A stretch of DNA of 64,000 nt from OMPR01 sp965183835 (GCA_965183835.1 CBCYME010000010.1:1-64000); one strand, 5' to 3'; positions 1 through 8,968 are shown, numbered from the stretch's first letter. Program-made: numbers and translations. Notes: generated by a model not told the origin, from the sequence alone.

Positions 1-821
1 TCCAATGCCAACGACTCGACATTCGCTTTGCGCCCAACAGCCATCAAAAGATGCGAGCCTTTAAAGATGCGCCCGTCTTGGGTTGCCACCTCAATCGCGC
101 CAGCCTGCCCCCGGATTTGGGCGGCCAGCGCATCCTCGACGATTTCAACGCCTTCGTCGCGCAAAGCGTCCAACACAACGGCCGCCGCTTCGGGGTCGTC
201 TTTGCCAAGGACTTTCATCCCCTCGATCACGGTCACTTTGCAGCCCAAGCGAATATGCGCCTGCGCCATCTCCATCCCGATGGGGCCGCCGCCGATGATC
301 AACAGGTGATCGGGTTTGTCACGCAGGTCAAAAATGGTTTCGTTGGTATCATATGGCACACTGTTAAGACCCGGGATCGGGGGCACCAAGGGCGATGATC
401 CGGTCGCAATCACAATCCGGCGCGCGGTGATAACGTGATCCCCCGCCTGCACCTGCGTTGGGGACAGAAACTGACCAAATTCGCGAATCACGCGAACGCC
501 AAAGCCCTCAAACCGTTCTTGGCTATCAACGGGGGCGATTTGGGCGATGACATCGTGAACATGGTCTTTGGCCGCTGCGTAATCGATCTGCGGCACCACA
601 TCCGCAACGCCATACGCTGCAGCGTGTGATTGCCCATAGGCCGCTTTGCCACTGGCAATTAACGCTTTTGAGGGCACGCAGCCAAAGTTCAAACAATCCC
701 CCCCCATTTTATGCCCCTCTAACAGAACAACATCAGCCCCCATCTGGCTGGCCCCCGCAGCAACTGACAAGCCACCCGATCCGGCGCCAATGACCAGAAT
801 ATCCGTTTTGATCTGCTCCAT
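1..821 (-). CDS. FAD-dependent NAD(P)-disulfide oxidoreductase (dihydrolipoamide dehydrogenase / mercuric reductase family), C-terminus outside window
   Basis: About 273 N-terminal residues are visible; the gene runs off the left edge. The start reads MEQIKTDILVIGAGSGG, giving the FAD-binding Rossmann glycines at residues 12-17. The redox-active pair is C43 and C48 in GGDCLNFGCVPSK, the class I disulfide-reductase signature. A second Rossmann motif (GGGPIGME, about residue 175-185) binds NAD(P)H. The C-terminal dimerisation domain with the catalytic His-Glu pair is not in view, so the substrate cannot be told. Lipoamide, mercury and other disulfide substrates are all possible. A lipoamide role is not favoured, because no 2-oxoacid dehydrogenase subunits lie beside it. 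The start codon lies 3 bases after the stop of the TVP38-family gene, so the two are probably cotranscribed. Confidence 0.85.
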   Translation of the reverse strand, partial: MEQIKTDILVIGAGSGGLSVAAGASQMGADVVLLEGHKMGGDCLNFGCVPSKALIASGKAAYGQSHAAAYGVADVVPQIDYAAAKDHVHDVIAQIAPVDSQERFEGFGVRVIREFGQFLSPTQVQAGDHVITARRIVIATGSSPLVPPIPGLNSVPYDTNETIFDLRDKPDHLLIIGGGPIGMEMAQAHIRLGCKVTVIEGMKVLGKDDPEAAAVVLDALRDEGVEIVEDALAAQIRGQAGAIEVATQDGRIFKGSHLLMAVGRKANVESLAL

Positions 822-824
822 GGT

Positions 825-1583
825 TCAGGCCTCTTTCTTACCGCGCAGGGCTTTGATGAGAATCGGCAGCGCTGCCAAGACACAAAGGCCCAGAATGGGT
901 CCAATCACAAAAGGTTCCCACAATAGAGACACATCAGGGGTTTCCCCGCGATCATACACTCCGCCTAGCCCGACACCAATCCACGTAAACACAATCGCAC
1001 CCGGTATAATGCCCAGAGCAGTGGTGATCAGATAGTTGCGAAATTTGACCCCAACCAACGCAGGAACAAGATTTGCCACGAAAAAGGGAACAGCAGGCAC
1101 CAAGCGCAACAGAAACAGCACCGATATCTCGTTTTCCCGCAAACCATCTTTGAGCTTTTTTATGGTCCCCTCAGAGGTTTCCAACTTAGCCGTCAACGTT
1201 GCACCCAAGCCCCAGCGCGCAGCCAGAAAGATTGCCGATGCGCCAATCGTGGCGGACACGACATTCAGCGTTGTGCCCGCAACAAGCCCAAACAAAAAGC
1301 CACCTGTCATCGACGCCACAGCGGCACCGGGCAACGAAAAGGAGACGATCAGGATGTAGGCCCCGACAAACAGGGCTGATAAGGCAATATAGTTGGCATC
1401 CCGGAATGCCAACAAAGCCTCGCGGTTGTCGCGCAGGGTTTCAAAGCTGAGGTAGTCGCGCAGGGTAAAGAACCCGACGCAGGCTGCGACCAGAATCACC
1501 AGCAAGGGAATGTGACGGGCGAACCCGCGCTTGGGCATTTGCATAGAATCGCTCATGGGACCGTATTGGTTATTGTGTGTCAT
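825..1583 (-). CDS. TVP38/TMEM64 (VTT/SNARE-associated) family inner-membrane protein
   Basis: A polytopic membrane protein of about 252 residues with five or six hydrophobic segments. The first is the stretch around LLVILVAACVGFFTL. The conserved core is FLLRLVPAVPFFVANLVPALVGV in sense, with the Arg and Pro residues typical of the VTT domain of the DedA-related superfamily. Members are thought to act in membrane homeostasis or lipid scrambling; the substrate here is unknown. I chose the ATG at 1583 because GAGG lies six bases upstream. An ATG at 1598 and one at 1556 are also in frame. It is the first gene of a unit with the flavin reductase downstream, a pairing that I recall from other alphaproteobacteria. 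Confidence 0.8.
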   Translation of the reverse strand: MTHNNQYGPMSDSMQMPKRGFARHIPLLVILVAACVGFFTLRDYLSFETLRDNREALLAFRDANYIALSALFVGAYILIVSFSLPGAAVASMTGGFLFGLVAGTTLNVVSATIGASAIFLAARWGLGATLTAKLETSEGTIKKLKDGLRENEISVLFLLRLVPAVPFFVANLVPALVGVKFRNYLITTALGIIPGAIVFTWIGVGLGGVYDRGETPDVSLLWEPFVIGPILGLCVLAALPILIKALRGKKEA

Positions 1584-1756
1584 CTTGGGCCTCAACATGC
1601 GCCTTACAGGGTAAAATCAACAGGGACTTCACAGGGCCTTGATCTCTGCCCCCCGAAATCGTGAGGTTTTTGGGGATATTTCGACGGTTTGAAACGTTTC
1701 CCTGTTTACCTCGGCGGAATTTGTTGCAAAACGCTTACAAAACCCGGGCACGGGGT

Positions 1757-1785
1757 TTGACTTGGCATCGTTCTGGCTTTAGAGG
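1757..1785 (+). promoter_or_regulatory. Candidate sigma70 promoter of rpmH-rnpA
   Basis: TTGACT (1757-1762) and TAGAGG (1780-1785) are separated by 17 bases, about 70 bases before rpmH. The -35 box is good and the -10 is weak. The rest of the 1599-1854 gap shows nothing else I can name. Confidence 0.45.
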
Positions 1786-1854
1786 ACGGGCTTCGAATAG
1801 ACCCCGGGAAGGCGAATCTACGCCGCGCCCGATCGACATATTGGAGACGGAGCG

Positions 1855-1989
1855 ATGAAACGCACCTTTCAGCCTTCCAACCTGGTTCGCAAGCGGCGCC
1901 ATGGTTTTCGTTCGCGCATGGCTACAAAAGCCGGCCGCAAAATCCTGAACAACCGCCGTGCACGCGGTCGTAAGTCGCTGAGCGCATAA
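1855..1989 (+). CDS. rpmH: 50S ribosomal protein L34
   Basis: A 44-residue, very basic protein starting MKRTFQPSNLVRKRRHGFR and ending GRKSLSA, the full length and pattern of bacterial L34. GGAG lies about 10 bases upstream of the ATG (in ttggagacggagcg). It is a component of the large subunit near the exit tunnel. It sits directly ahead of rnpA, the near-universal bacterial order, and shares its transcript. Confidence 0.97.
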   Translation: MKRTFQPSNLVRKRRHGFRSRMATKAGRKILNNRRARGRKSLSA

Positions 1990-2012
1990 GCTCTCTGACT
2001 GTTCAGACGGAC

Positions 2013-2441
2013 ATGACACCGCCGAAGGCCCTCGAGACTGGCTCAGTCAGACTTGGGGATACGCCCTCGGCGGTTTCCGTTCGTCCAGATATTGAGAGAA
2101 GCCTCTCAATGCAGGTTCTGCAGAAACGATCTGATTTTCTGAAAGCCGCCCGGGCAAAACGCCGGGGAACGGCCTCGATGATGGTGCAAGCACGTAAGCG
2201 TGGACCGGACGAGGCCGAAGGTGTTCGTGTTGGTTTCACCTGCTCAAAAAAAGTCGGCAACGCCGTAGCCCGCAACCGAGCCAAACGGCGGCTGCGCGAA
2301 GCGGCCCGACTTGTGATCCCTGATCTGGGCAAGCCCGGTTGGGATTATGTGTTGATCGGTAAGAAAACGGACACCGCTGAGCGCCCGTTTCAATTGCTGA
2401 TAAACGACCTGAAATACGCGTTACGCAAGCTGCACGACTGA
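2013..2441 (+). CDS. rnpA: Ribonuclease P protein component
   Basis: The protein subunit of RNase P, which assists the catalytic RNA in trimming tRNA 5' leaders. The basic RNR signature is present as KKVGNAVARNRAKRRLREA, and the N-terminal part reads LQKRSDFLKAARAKRRG. From the ATG at 2013 the product is 142 residues with a 32-residue N-terminal extension. An in-frame ATG at 2109 would give a 110-residue core-only protein and has AGAGAAG upstream. Long N-terminal extensions starting MTPP are common in this family in Rhodobacteraceae, so I keep 2013. It lies 23 bases after rpmH. Confidence 0.93.
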   Translation: MTPPKALETGSVRLGDTPSAVSVRPDIERSLSMQVLQKRSDFLKAARAKRRGTASMMVQARKRGPDEAEGVRVGFTCSKKVGNAVARNRAKRRLREAARLVIPDLGKPGWDYVLIGKKTDTAERPFQLLINDLKYALRKLHD

Positions 2442-2497
2442 CGCCTTTTTCGTCGCACCCGCTTTTTCTATGCGACTGCCGCCCCTAGATTGCCCTT

Positions 2498-2740
2498 ATG
2501 ACACCCTTGGCCCACATCGCTGCCCTGCCCGTCCGTGCTTATCGGCTGATTTTCAGCCCTTGGGTCGGCTTTAACTGCCGGTATCAACCCACTTGTTCGG
2601 CCTATGCCCTGGAGGCGCTGGAGAAACACGGGGCGATCAAAGGCAGTTGGCTGGCCGCGCGCCGGATCGGACGCTGTCATCCATTGGGATCAGATGGGTA
2701 TGATCCCGTTCCAGACCCCAAGGACGCCAAAGACCGCTAG
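2498..2740 (+). CDS. yidD: Membrane protein insertion efficiency factor YidD
   Basis: An 80-residue protein carrying the YidD pattern: an amphipathic N-terminus (RAYRLIFSPWVGFNCRY), then QPTCSAYALEALEKHGAIKG and a cysteine in RRIGRCHPLGSDGYDPVP. The family sits at the cytoplasmic face of the inner membrane and helps YidC insert proteins. yidC itself is 3.7 kb downstream rather than adjacent, because a hydrolase gene, ttcA and an EAL gene lie between. Its TAG stop falls in the same CTAG palindrome as the TAG of the convergent hydrolase gene. Confidence 0.95.
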   Translation: MTPLAHIAALPVRAYRLIFSPWVGFNCRYQPTCSAYALEALEKHGAIKGSWLAARRIGRCHPLGSDGYDPVPDPKDAKDR

Positions 2741-3672
2741 ACCAACGCAAGATTGCCTTGATCCGTGCGCCCCCGTGTTGGGATCACCTCGCGATCCAGT
2801 TTGCCCATGACCGTGTGAAACAAATCCTCGTAAAATCGCGGAGCGTCGAAATACCAACTGTGCGTGATCGCTGTGCCATCGCCGAATCCCGCTCGATTGT
2901 CGTTAAAGAACTTCCCACAATACAAGTTCACCGCCTTTTCGGCTCGATCTTGCGGCATTCCTACACGGCCAAGGCGCCGAGACACCCCGATTCGCTTGAC
3001 CTCAGAAATCGACAGCACCTCATCAAAAGGGCTGTAATAGTTGGTCACGCGCGTACTGTGGCGCAGCAGGGACGAGGTTTTGGGGTTGCCGGTCTTCATC
3101 GATTTAGACGACGTATCAGCCGCAACAAGCGCCACCTGACTGACCGTCCAGCTTTTCTGAGCCGTGATATGGTCATCATCGGCGTAGTCAAACGCCTCAC
3201 GCACAAGGTAGGCCCCCATGGAGTGGGCCAAGACATGAATATTATAGTCACAATCGGCGGTTTGCAGTTTGGAAAGCCGTGTGATGCCGTGAGAGAAAAG
3301 CAAATCCGCAGACCGCCGCGCGTCACGCCGATCTGATGTATACCCCAAAACGGACCCATCGCTGGGCCAGTCATAGCTGATCACGACGCCTTTAAATCCC
3401 TGCGCCTCAAGCCCTTGGCGGATCTTGCGATGGCGTTCCAGCATATCCCACTGATCGGTATTGAACCCGTGCACAAATACAACGATATGGCCCTTGTCCG
3501 GCGCTGTCGCCCCGGCTGCGGCCTGAACATCACGCACCCATTGAGTCACTTTTATTTCGTGGGATCGACTGTATGTCCCGGCTGTGTCCGGCACGGCAAG
3601 ATACTTGGCACCACCCATTCTGTTTGAATAACCATCGCCCCGTCGCCCGCGTACGGATAAGAAATAGTCCAT
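2737..3672 (-). CDS. Alpha/beta hydrolase (DUF900-like, lipase/esterase fold)
   Basis: A 311-residue protein. The segment GHIVVFVHGFNTDQWD gives the beta-strand and oxyanion HGF motif. AHSMGAYLV gives the nucleophile elbow with serine in G/A-x-S-x-G form. The fold and the spacing to the D/H-containing C-terminal half resemble DUF900 (esterase/lipase-like) proteins; the acid is probably in YSPFDEV and the histidine in THSW. There is no obvious signal peptide, so it is probably cytoplasmic. The substrate is unknown. The gene interrupts the rpmH-to-yidC block, runs against it, and converges on yidD with overlapping stop codons. Confidence 0.8.
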   Translation of the reverse strand: MDYFLSVRGRRGDGYSNRMGGAKYLAVPDTAGTYSRSHEIKVTQWVRDVQAAAGATAPDKGHIVVFVHGFNTDQWDMLERHRKIRQGLEAQGFKGVVISYDWPSDGSVLGYTSDRRDARRSADLLFSHGITRLSKLQTADCDYNIHVLAHSMGAYLVREAFDYADDDHITAQKSWTVSQVALVAADTSSKSMKTGNPKTSSLLRHSTRVTNYYSPFDEVLSISEVKRIGVSRRLGRVGMPQDRAEKAVNLYCGKFFNDNRAGFGDGTAITHSWYFDAPRFYEDLFHTVMGKLDREVIPTRGRTDQGNLALV

Positions 3673-3732
3673 TCTAAATACCCCTTACAAAAGCTCGAAA
3701 AGTACCATTTTCCGGGGATTCTCGCTAGGTCT

Positions 3733-3761
3733 TTGCTTTCATTCGTTGCACGTGGCATATG
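3733..3761 (+). promoter_or_regulatory. Candidate promoter of ttcA
   Basis: TTGCTT (3733-3738), a 17-base spacer and CATATG (3756-3761) precede the presumed ttcA start at 3786. Both boxes are only partial matches. Confidence 0.3.
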
Positions 3762-3785
3762 CCCCGGACCAATCGGAGACCCACT

Positions 3786-4672
3786 ATGTTTGACGATCAT
3801 GATGAAATTCACCCGCTGTTCTGCCGGGGCTCCTTCGACCACAGAATTCAAAAAGGCTGCGCAAGCGAATCGTGCGATATGCACGCGAAGCGATCGAGCA
3901 ATATGGTATGGTCGAGCGTCCAGCGGATGGGTCTACGCCACGTTGGCTGGTTTGCCTGTCTGGGGGTAAGGATAGCTATACCCTGCTCGCTGTTCTGTAC
4001 GAACTAAAATGGCGCGGCCTGCTACCGGTGGATTTGCTGGCCTGCAATCTGGATCAGGGGCAACCCGGCTTTCCCGCAACGGTTCTGCCCGAGTTTCTGG
4101 AAAAGATGGGTGTCCCCAATCGGATCGAATATCAGGATACTTACTCTATTGTGATGGACAAGGTTCCAGAAGGGCGGACATTCTGCGCCCTGTGTTCACG
4201 ACTGCGTCGGGGCAACCTGTATCGTGTCGCGCGCGAGGAAGGCTGTTCCGCCGTAGTGTTGGGTCATCATCGTGACGATATACTCGAGACATTTTTCATG
4301 AATCTGTTCCACGGTGGGCGCCTTGCGACCATGCCCCCAAAACTGGTCAATGAAGAGGGTGATCTTTTTGTCTATCGCCCCCTGGCCCATGTGGCCGAGG
4401 TGGATTGCGAAAAGTTCGCACGGGCCATGAATTACCCCATTATCCCCTGTGATTTGTGTGGCAGCCAGGATGGGTTGCAGCGCCAACAGGTCAAACAGAT
4501 TCTCGATGGCTGGGAAAAGAACAGTCCCGGTCGTCGTCAGGTGATGTTTCGCGCCCTAATGAACGCCCGCCCCTCCCACCTTTTGGACCCAAAGCTTTTT
4601 GACTTTCAGGGGCTTGCGTTGAATTTTGACAAAAAAGAGGAAAATTCTGGGGAAATTCCTCGCCTGCGTTAA
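3786..4672 (+). CDS. ttcA: tRNA 2-thiocytidine(32) synthetase TtcA, with two apparent single-base insertions near the 5' end
   Basis: TtcA adenylates and thiolates cytidine 32 of some tRNAs, using a PP-loop ATPase and an Fe-S cluster. The PP-loop is SGGKDSYTLL, and the two cluster-binding pairs are CALC in CALCSRLRRG and CDLC in CDLCGSQ. The uninterrupted frame begins only at GTG 3872 (266 residues). The expected N-terminus is present in pieces. MFDDHDEIHPLFC reads from ATG 3786 behind GGAG. GAPSTTEFKK follows if one base is dropped from ccgggg (3824-3829). LRKRIVRYAREAIE follows if one G is dropped from 3855-3856. The joined product would be about 295 residues. These are either sequencing errors or a damaged start; a shortened protein from GTG 3872 is possible but would lose a conserved region. 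Confidence 0.85.
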
Positions 4673-4736
4673 CGTCTGACTCAGACTGATCGTCATAGGG
4701 TTCCCATGCACGCCTTGCGTCCATGTGAAAGGCCCG

Positions 4737-6287
4737 ATGATACCAATGCGGACAAACTCTCTGTTATCCCGTTTTCGCTCTCAAATCGTCCCGATTTTAA
4801 CCGGGCCGCCGATTCTTGCCTTTTTGCCGGCACTCACCCTTGGGGCCTTTTGGACCGGGGGGGAAACTGCCCTTGTGTTGGCGGCTCTTGGTTTCCCGTT
4901 GGTCTTTGCCTTTGCAGGGGCTCTGGGGCGCTGGCCCGCCGCTTCTGCTACGGGTCGCGATGGGGTGACGGGCCTGTTGTTACGGGATGGCTTTCAAAAA
5001 GTCGTGGAACAAACGTTTGAACACGCCGCGCGCACTGAGCTGCGCACCGCCTGTTTTGTGATCGAATTGGACGACTACCCCGAACTGGTCACCCAACACG
5101 GGCAAAGCGCGGGTGATAGCATTGCCCAACGCAGTGGGGAACGCATTCAGGCAACTCTGCGTGACAACGATACGGTTGCGCGACTGGGGGACCGGAAATT
5201 TGCGGTTTGCCTCTCTCCTGTTCCACAGTTGGATCTGGAACTGTGTATTCAACTTGCGGGGCGTATCCAGAATTCGATTGAAGAACCCATTTCGCTGGAT
5301 GGTTTGGCAGTTTACGTGTCTTGTTCCGTCGGCTTCTGTCAGCTCAATCGCGCGCCAGGCAAGACCGCAACGGATTGGCTGGATGCTGCCACCACCGCTT
5401 TGCACGAGGCCCATCAGGCGGGACCTTCAGCAATCCGAGCCTATTCAGAGGATATGCGGCGCAAAACCCGAATCAAAAGCGATCTTCGCGGTGAAATCGT
5501 TGCAGCTCTAGAGAATGGGCAAATCCAACCTTGGTATCAGCCACAAATTTCCACAGATACAGGCAAGGTTACCGGCTTCGAGGCACTCGCACGTTGGACC
5601 CACCCCGTGCGCGGTATCATCAACCCTGATGTTTTCCTGCCCTTGATTGATCAGGCTGGACAGATGGAGCGTTTGGGTGAGGTGATCCTTTATCATGCCC
5701 TCACCTCGCTGAAAGCATGGGATCGTGCTGGGGTGAGTGTTCCGCGGGTTGGAGTGAACTTTGCCTCTGATGAATTGCAAAACCCGGGACTGGTAAACAA
5801 AATTCAATGGGAACTGGACCGCTTTGACCTAAAGCCCGAGCGGCTGTCGGTTGAAATCCTGGAAACCGTTTTTTCAAACACCCCGGATGACACGATCACA
5901 CGCAACATCACCGGCTTGGGGGCTCTTGGGTGTCGGATTGATCTTGATGATTTTGGAACGGGCCATGCCTCCATTGCCTCGATCCGGCGTTTTTCAGTGT
6001 CACGCATCAAGATTGACCGTTCCTTTGTCATGAAAGCCGATTGCGATCCTGAACAACAACGTATGATCGGGGCCATTCTAACCATGGCCGAACGCTTAGA
6101 GCTGGAAACACTGGCTGAGGGGGTTGAAACCGTAGGGGAACATGCTTTGCTGGCCCAATTGGGGTGTGATCACGTTCAAGGCTTTGGAATTGGTAAGCCC
6201 ATGCCGTTCGAACAGACCCTCGATTGGATTGCCACGCATGAAGCCAAATTGCAGGGAACCCCGCGAATTGGGCGTGAAACAGGTTGA
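4737..6287 (+). CDS. Membrane-anchored GGDEF-EAL protein, probable cyclic-di-GMP phosphodiesterase
   Basis: Two hydrophobic segments at the N-terminus (about residues 20-45 and 48-70) are followed by a GGDEF-like domain (about 80-245) and an EAL domain (about 260-505). The GGDEF site reads ARLGDRKFAV, so the catalytic GGDEF residues are lost and cyclase activity is unlikely. The EAL domain keeps its catalytic set: EALARW, the Asn in VGVNFAS, Glu in SVEILETVF, DDFGTG, Lys in IKIDRSF, Glu in AEGVET and Gln in VQGFGIG. It should hydrolyse c-di-GMP, with the GGDEF part possibly acting as a GTP sensor. Start options are GTG 4725, ATG 4737 and ATG 4746; AAAGG just upstream favours 4737. It lies about 65 bases after ttcA. 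Confidence 0.87.
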   Translation: MIPMRTNSLLSRFRSQIVPILTGPPILAFLPALTLGAFWTGGETALVLAALGFPLVFAFAGALGRWPAASATGRDGVTGLLLRDGFQKVVEQTFEHAARTELRTACFVIELDDYPELVTQHGQSAGDSIAQRSGERIQATLRDNDTVARLGDRKFAVCLSPVPQLDLELCIQLAGRIQNSIEEPISLDGLAVYVSCSVGFCQLNRAPGKTATDWLDAATTALHEAHQAGPSAIRAYSEDMRRKTRIKSDLRGEIVAALENGQIQPWYQPQISTDTGKVTGFEALARWTHPVRGIINPDVFLPLIDQAGQMERLGEVILYHALTSLKAWDRAGVSVPRVGVNFASDELQNPGLVNKIQWELDRFDLKPERLSVEILETVFSNTPDDTITRNITGLGALGCRIDLDDFGTGHASIASIRRFSVSRIKIDRSFVMKADCDPEQQRMIGAILTMAERLELETLAEGVETVGEHALLAQLGCDHVQGFGIGKPMPFEQTLDWIATHEAKLQGTPRIGRETG

Positions 6288-6413
6288 AATCTCGGGGATT
6301 CGGTAAAATATGCCGCGTCCTACCCGCCCAACAGAGGCGATTCCGCTTGACCTTTGCCCTCGCACTCTGTTGAACCCACCGTTGTCTTTCAATGCACAAG
6401 GTGGCTGTCCCCG

Positions 6414-8234
6414 ATGGACGATCAGAACAAGAATCTCATCCTTGCAACCGCGCTCAGCTTTGTCGTGATCCTTGTATGGTTCGTGCTGTTTCCGCCGCCC
6501 GAAGCAACGGCGCCGACAGAAGAAGCGAGCATAAGCGCCGTCGAGAACAGTGTTGCACTCGCGCCCTCAACTCCGGATGCGCAAGCCGCTGCAGCCACTC
6601 AGGCCGAAGCATCGGCTGATGACGAATCGCCGCGTGTTGCGATTGAAACCGCCCGTCTGACGGGTAGCGTTTCGCTCAAAGGTGGCCGTATCGATGACCT
6701 GTCCCTCAAGGATTACCGGGTTTCGCTCGATGACGACGCCGAGATCGTAAAAGTCCTCTCTCCTGTAGGAACGCCATCGGCTTACTATGCATTGTACGGC
6801 TGGGCCCCCGGTGCAGGTCTGGCGCTAGAGGATGTGCCTGGTGCCAACACCGAATGGTCCCTCGAAGAGGGGACTGAGCTGAGTGTCGACACCCCGATCA
6901 CCCTCTCCTGGACAAACTCCAAGAACATGATCTTCCGTCGCACACTCGCCGTCGACGAAAACTATATGTTCTCAGTGACACAATCCGTTGAAAACGGGTC
7001 GGACACCACGGCCAGCATGGCTCCTTATGGTATCTTGGCCCGTCACGGCATTGGCGAAGATGCTGACCTGCCTGACCTGAAGAATTTCTTCATCCTGCAC
7101 GAAGGTGTTGTTAACGTCACCGATGGCACATTGACAGAAACAGACTATGATGACGTCCGCGATTTCGAAGTGAATCCAAACGAAGGCGCGCAAGCTGAAA
7201 TCTATCAGGTGCAGAAAGATGGCTGGATCGGCTTTACCGACCACTTCTGGATGACAACGTTGATCCCAGAAGCCGGGCAATCGTTCAAGGCAGCCGCCAA
7301 ATACGACAACCGTCGCAAGATTTACCAAACCGAAACCGTTCTGCCGACAATGACTGTCGCCCCCGGTGCAACCGCCGAAGTTTCGACCCAATTGTTTGCG
7401 GGTGCTAAGGAATGGGAAGCCATCCGAAACTACGAGAAAAACGGTGTTATCGACTTTCTCAACAGCATCGACTGGGGTTGGTTCTTTTTCCTGACCAAGC
7501 CGATTTTCTGGCTGCTGCACAATATTAACCAACTCATCGGCAACATGGGCTGGTCGATTATTGGTCTGACACTGATCATCAAGGCGGCGCTCTTCCCGCT
7601 GGCGTACAAATCCTACGTTTCTATGGCGAAGATGAAAGAACTGCAGCCGCAGATGGAGGCTTTGAAAGCCGCCGCTGGGGATGATCGCCAGAAAATGCAG
7701 CAAGGCATGATGGAGCTCTACAAAAAGGAAAAGGTGAACCCAGCCGCTGGTTGTTTGCCAATCCTGCTGCAGATCCCAATCTTCTTCTCGCTGTATAAAG
7801 TGATCTTTGTCACGATCGAACTGCGTCAAGCCCCCTTCTTTGGACCTTTCCAAGACCTAAGCGCGCCTGACCCGACCTCGTTCATGAATTTCTTTGGCTT
7901 GATGCCATGGGGCGGACCAGAAGCGGGCACGCTGATGGCAACGATCTTTATCGGCATCCTGCCGCTGTTGCTTGGTATTTCCATGTATCTGCAACAAAAG
8001 CTGAACCCGGCCCCCACGGATCCGACTCAGCAGATGATCTTTGCCTGGATGCCTTGGGTCTTTATGTTCATGCTCGGCAGCTTTGCCAGTGGCTTGGTCG
8101 TATACTGGATCGCGAACAACACGATCACGTTCACCCAGCAGTATTTGATCATGCGCAGCCAAGGCTACAAACCCGATATCTTTGGCAACATCAGATCGGG
8201 CTTTAAACGCAAGTCCAAGGCAGATGAAAAATGA
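6414..8234 (+). CDS. yidC: Membrane protein insertase YidC
   Basis: A 606-residue Oxa1/YidC-family insertase. An N-terminal transmembrane helix (LILATALSFVVILVWFVLF) is followed by an acidic Ala/Glu-rich linker and the large periplasmic beta domain. The conserved C-terminal insertase core holds five helices, including KAALFPLAYKSYVSM and NPAAGCLPILLQIPIFF. The start MDDQNKNLILA at 6414 matches family N-termini; the upstream in-frame ATG at 6354 gives an unlikely extension. The stop overlaps the next start as ATGA, so MOSC expression is probably coupled to it. Confidence 0.97.
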   Translation: MDDQNKNLILATALSFVVILVWFVLFPPPEATAPTEEASISAVENSVALAPSTPDAQAAAATQAEASADDESPRVAIETARLTGSVSLKGGRIDDLSLKDYRVSLDDDAEIVKVLSPVGTPSAYYALYGWAPGAGLALEDVPGANTEWSLEEGTELSVDTPITLSWTNSKNMIFRRTLAVDENYMFSVTQSVENGSDTTASMAPYGILARHGIGEDADLPDLKNFFILHEGVVNVTDGTLTETDYDDVRDFEVNPNEGAQAEIYQVQKDGWIGFTDHFWMTTLIPEAGQSFKAAAKYDNRRKIYQTETVLPTMTVAPGATAEVSTQLFAGAKEWEAIRNYEKNGVIDFLNSIDWGWFFFLTKPIFWLLHNINQLIGNMGWSIIGLTLIIKAALFPLAYKSYVSMAKMKELQPQMEALKAAAGDDRQKMQQGMMELYKKEKVNPAAGCLPILLQIPIFFSLYKVIFVTIELRQAPFFGPFQDLSAPDPTSFMNFFGLMPWGGPEAGTLMATIFIGILPLLLGISMYLQQKLNPAPTDPTQQMIFAWMPWVFMFMLGSFASGLVVYWIANNTITFTQQYLIMRSQGYKPDIFGNIRSGFKRKSKADEK

Positions 8235-8968
8235 AGGGCGCAGTAACCAGTCTCTGGCGACACCCCATCAAAAGTCACGGACGCGAACAGCTGTCCAATG
8301 TCACACTAATCCCCGGGCAAACCATGCCCGGGGATCGTGTTTGGGCCGTTGCCCATGAGGCGTCAAAAGCAGACGGGTCTGAATGGGTTTCTTGCGCCAA
8401 TTTCAGCAGGGTGGCCAAAGCGCCTGAATTGATGGCTATGACGGCACAGCTGAACGGGGATCAGGTCACCCTGATGCACCCCAAGCGGCCTGATTTGACA
8501 TTTGCCCCTGACACGCAAACAGAGCTGTTTCTGGATTGGGTTAAACCGCTGATGCCGGACAACCGGGCCGCTTCTGCACGCATCCTGCGTGTGCCGGGGC
8601 GGGGCATGACGGACAGCGATTTCCCCTCTGTCACGCTTTGTAACGCGGCTTCCCATCGTGCGGTCGAGGCTCAGATGGGCCAAGATCTTTCCATTTCGCG
8701 CTGGCGGGGCAATCTCTGGTTCGAAGGCCTGCCCGAATGGGTAGAGTTCGACTGGATGGGTCGCGACGTACAAATCGGTGACGTTATTCTACGGGTGCGT
8801 GAACGCACCGAACGTTGCACAGCAACCACAACAAACCCCGAGACAGGCGTGCGCGATGCGGATACCCTCGCAGCACTGCAGACTTGGGGTCACAAAGATT
8901 TTTCGGTTCGCGCCGAGGTGATCCAGGGTGGCGACATCCGGATCGGAGACGAGGTACAACCGCTATGA
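8231..8968 (+). CDS. MOSC domain-containing protein
   Basis: A 245-residue protein with an N-terminal beta-barrel start (VTSLWRHPIKSHGRE) and a C-terminal MOSC domain. The conserved cysteine of the family lies in ERCTATTTNPETG. MOSC domains bind or transfer sulfur or molybdenum cofactor, but the substrate of this stand-alone member is unknown. The region around residue 130-190 (FPSVTLCNAASHRAVE, then LWFEGLPEWVEFDW) is typical of the YiiM/YcbX-like branch. It overlaps yidC and engB by 4 bases each (ATGA), a yidC-MOSC-engB order that I recall from Rhodobacteraceae. Confidence 0.88.
   Translation: MKGAVTSLWRHPIKSHGREQLSNVTLIPGQTMPGDRVWAVAHEASKADGSEWVSCANFSRVAKAPELMAMTAQLNGDQVTLMHPKRPDLTFAPDTQTELFLDWVKPLMPDNRAASARILRVPGRGMTDSDFPSVTLCNAASHRAVEAQMGQDLSISRWRGNLWFEGLPEWVEFDWMGRDVQIGDVILRVRERTERCTATTTNPETGVRDADTLAALQTWGHKDFSVRAEVIQGGDIRIGDEVQPL

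Noticed and set aside
1599..1854. Possible replication origin near rpmH
   Set aside because: No cluster of DnaA boxes or AT-rich unwinding region is visible, and dnaA is not present; rpmH is not linked to the origin in many alphaproteobacteria.
8815..8964. Upstream extension of engB inside the MOSC gene
   Set aside because: The extension is Arg/Gly-rich, unlike EngB N-termini, and the ATGA overlap start at 8965 fits the family.
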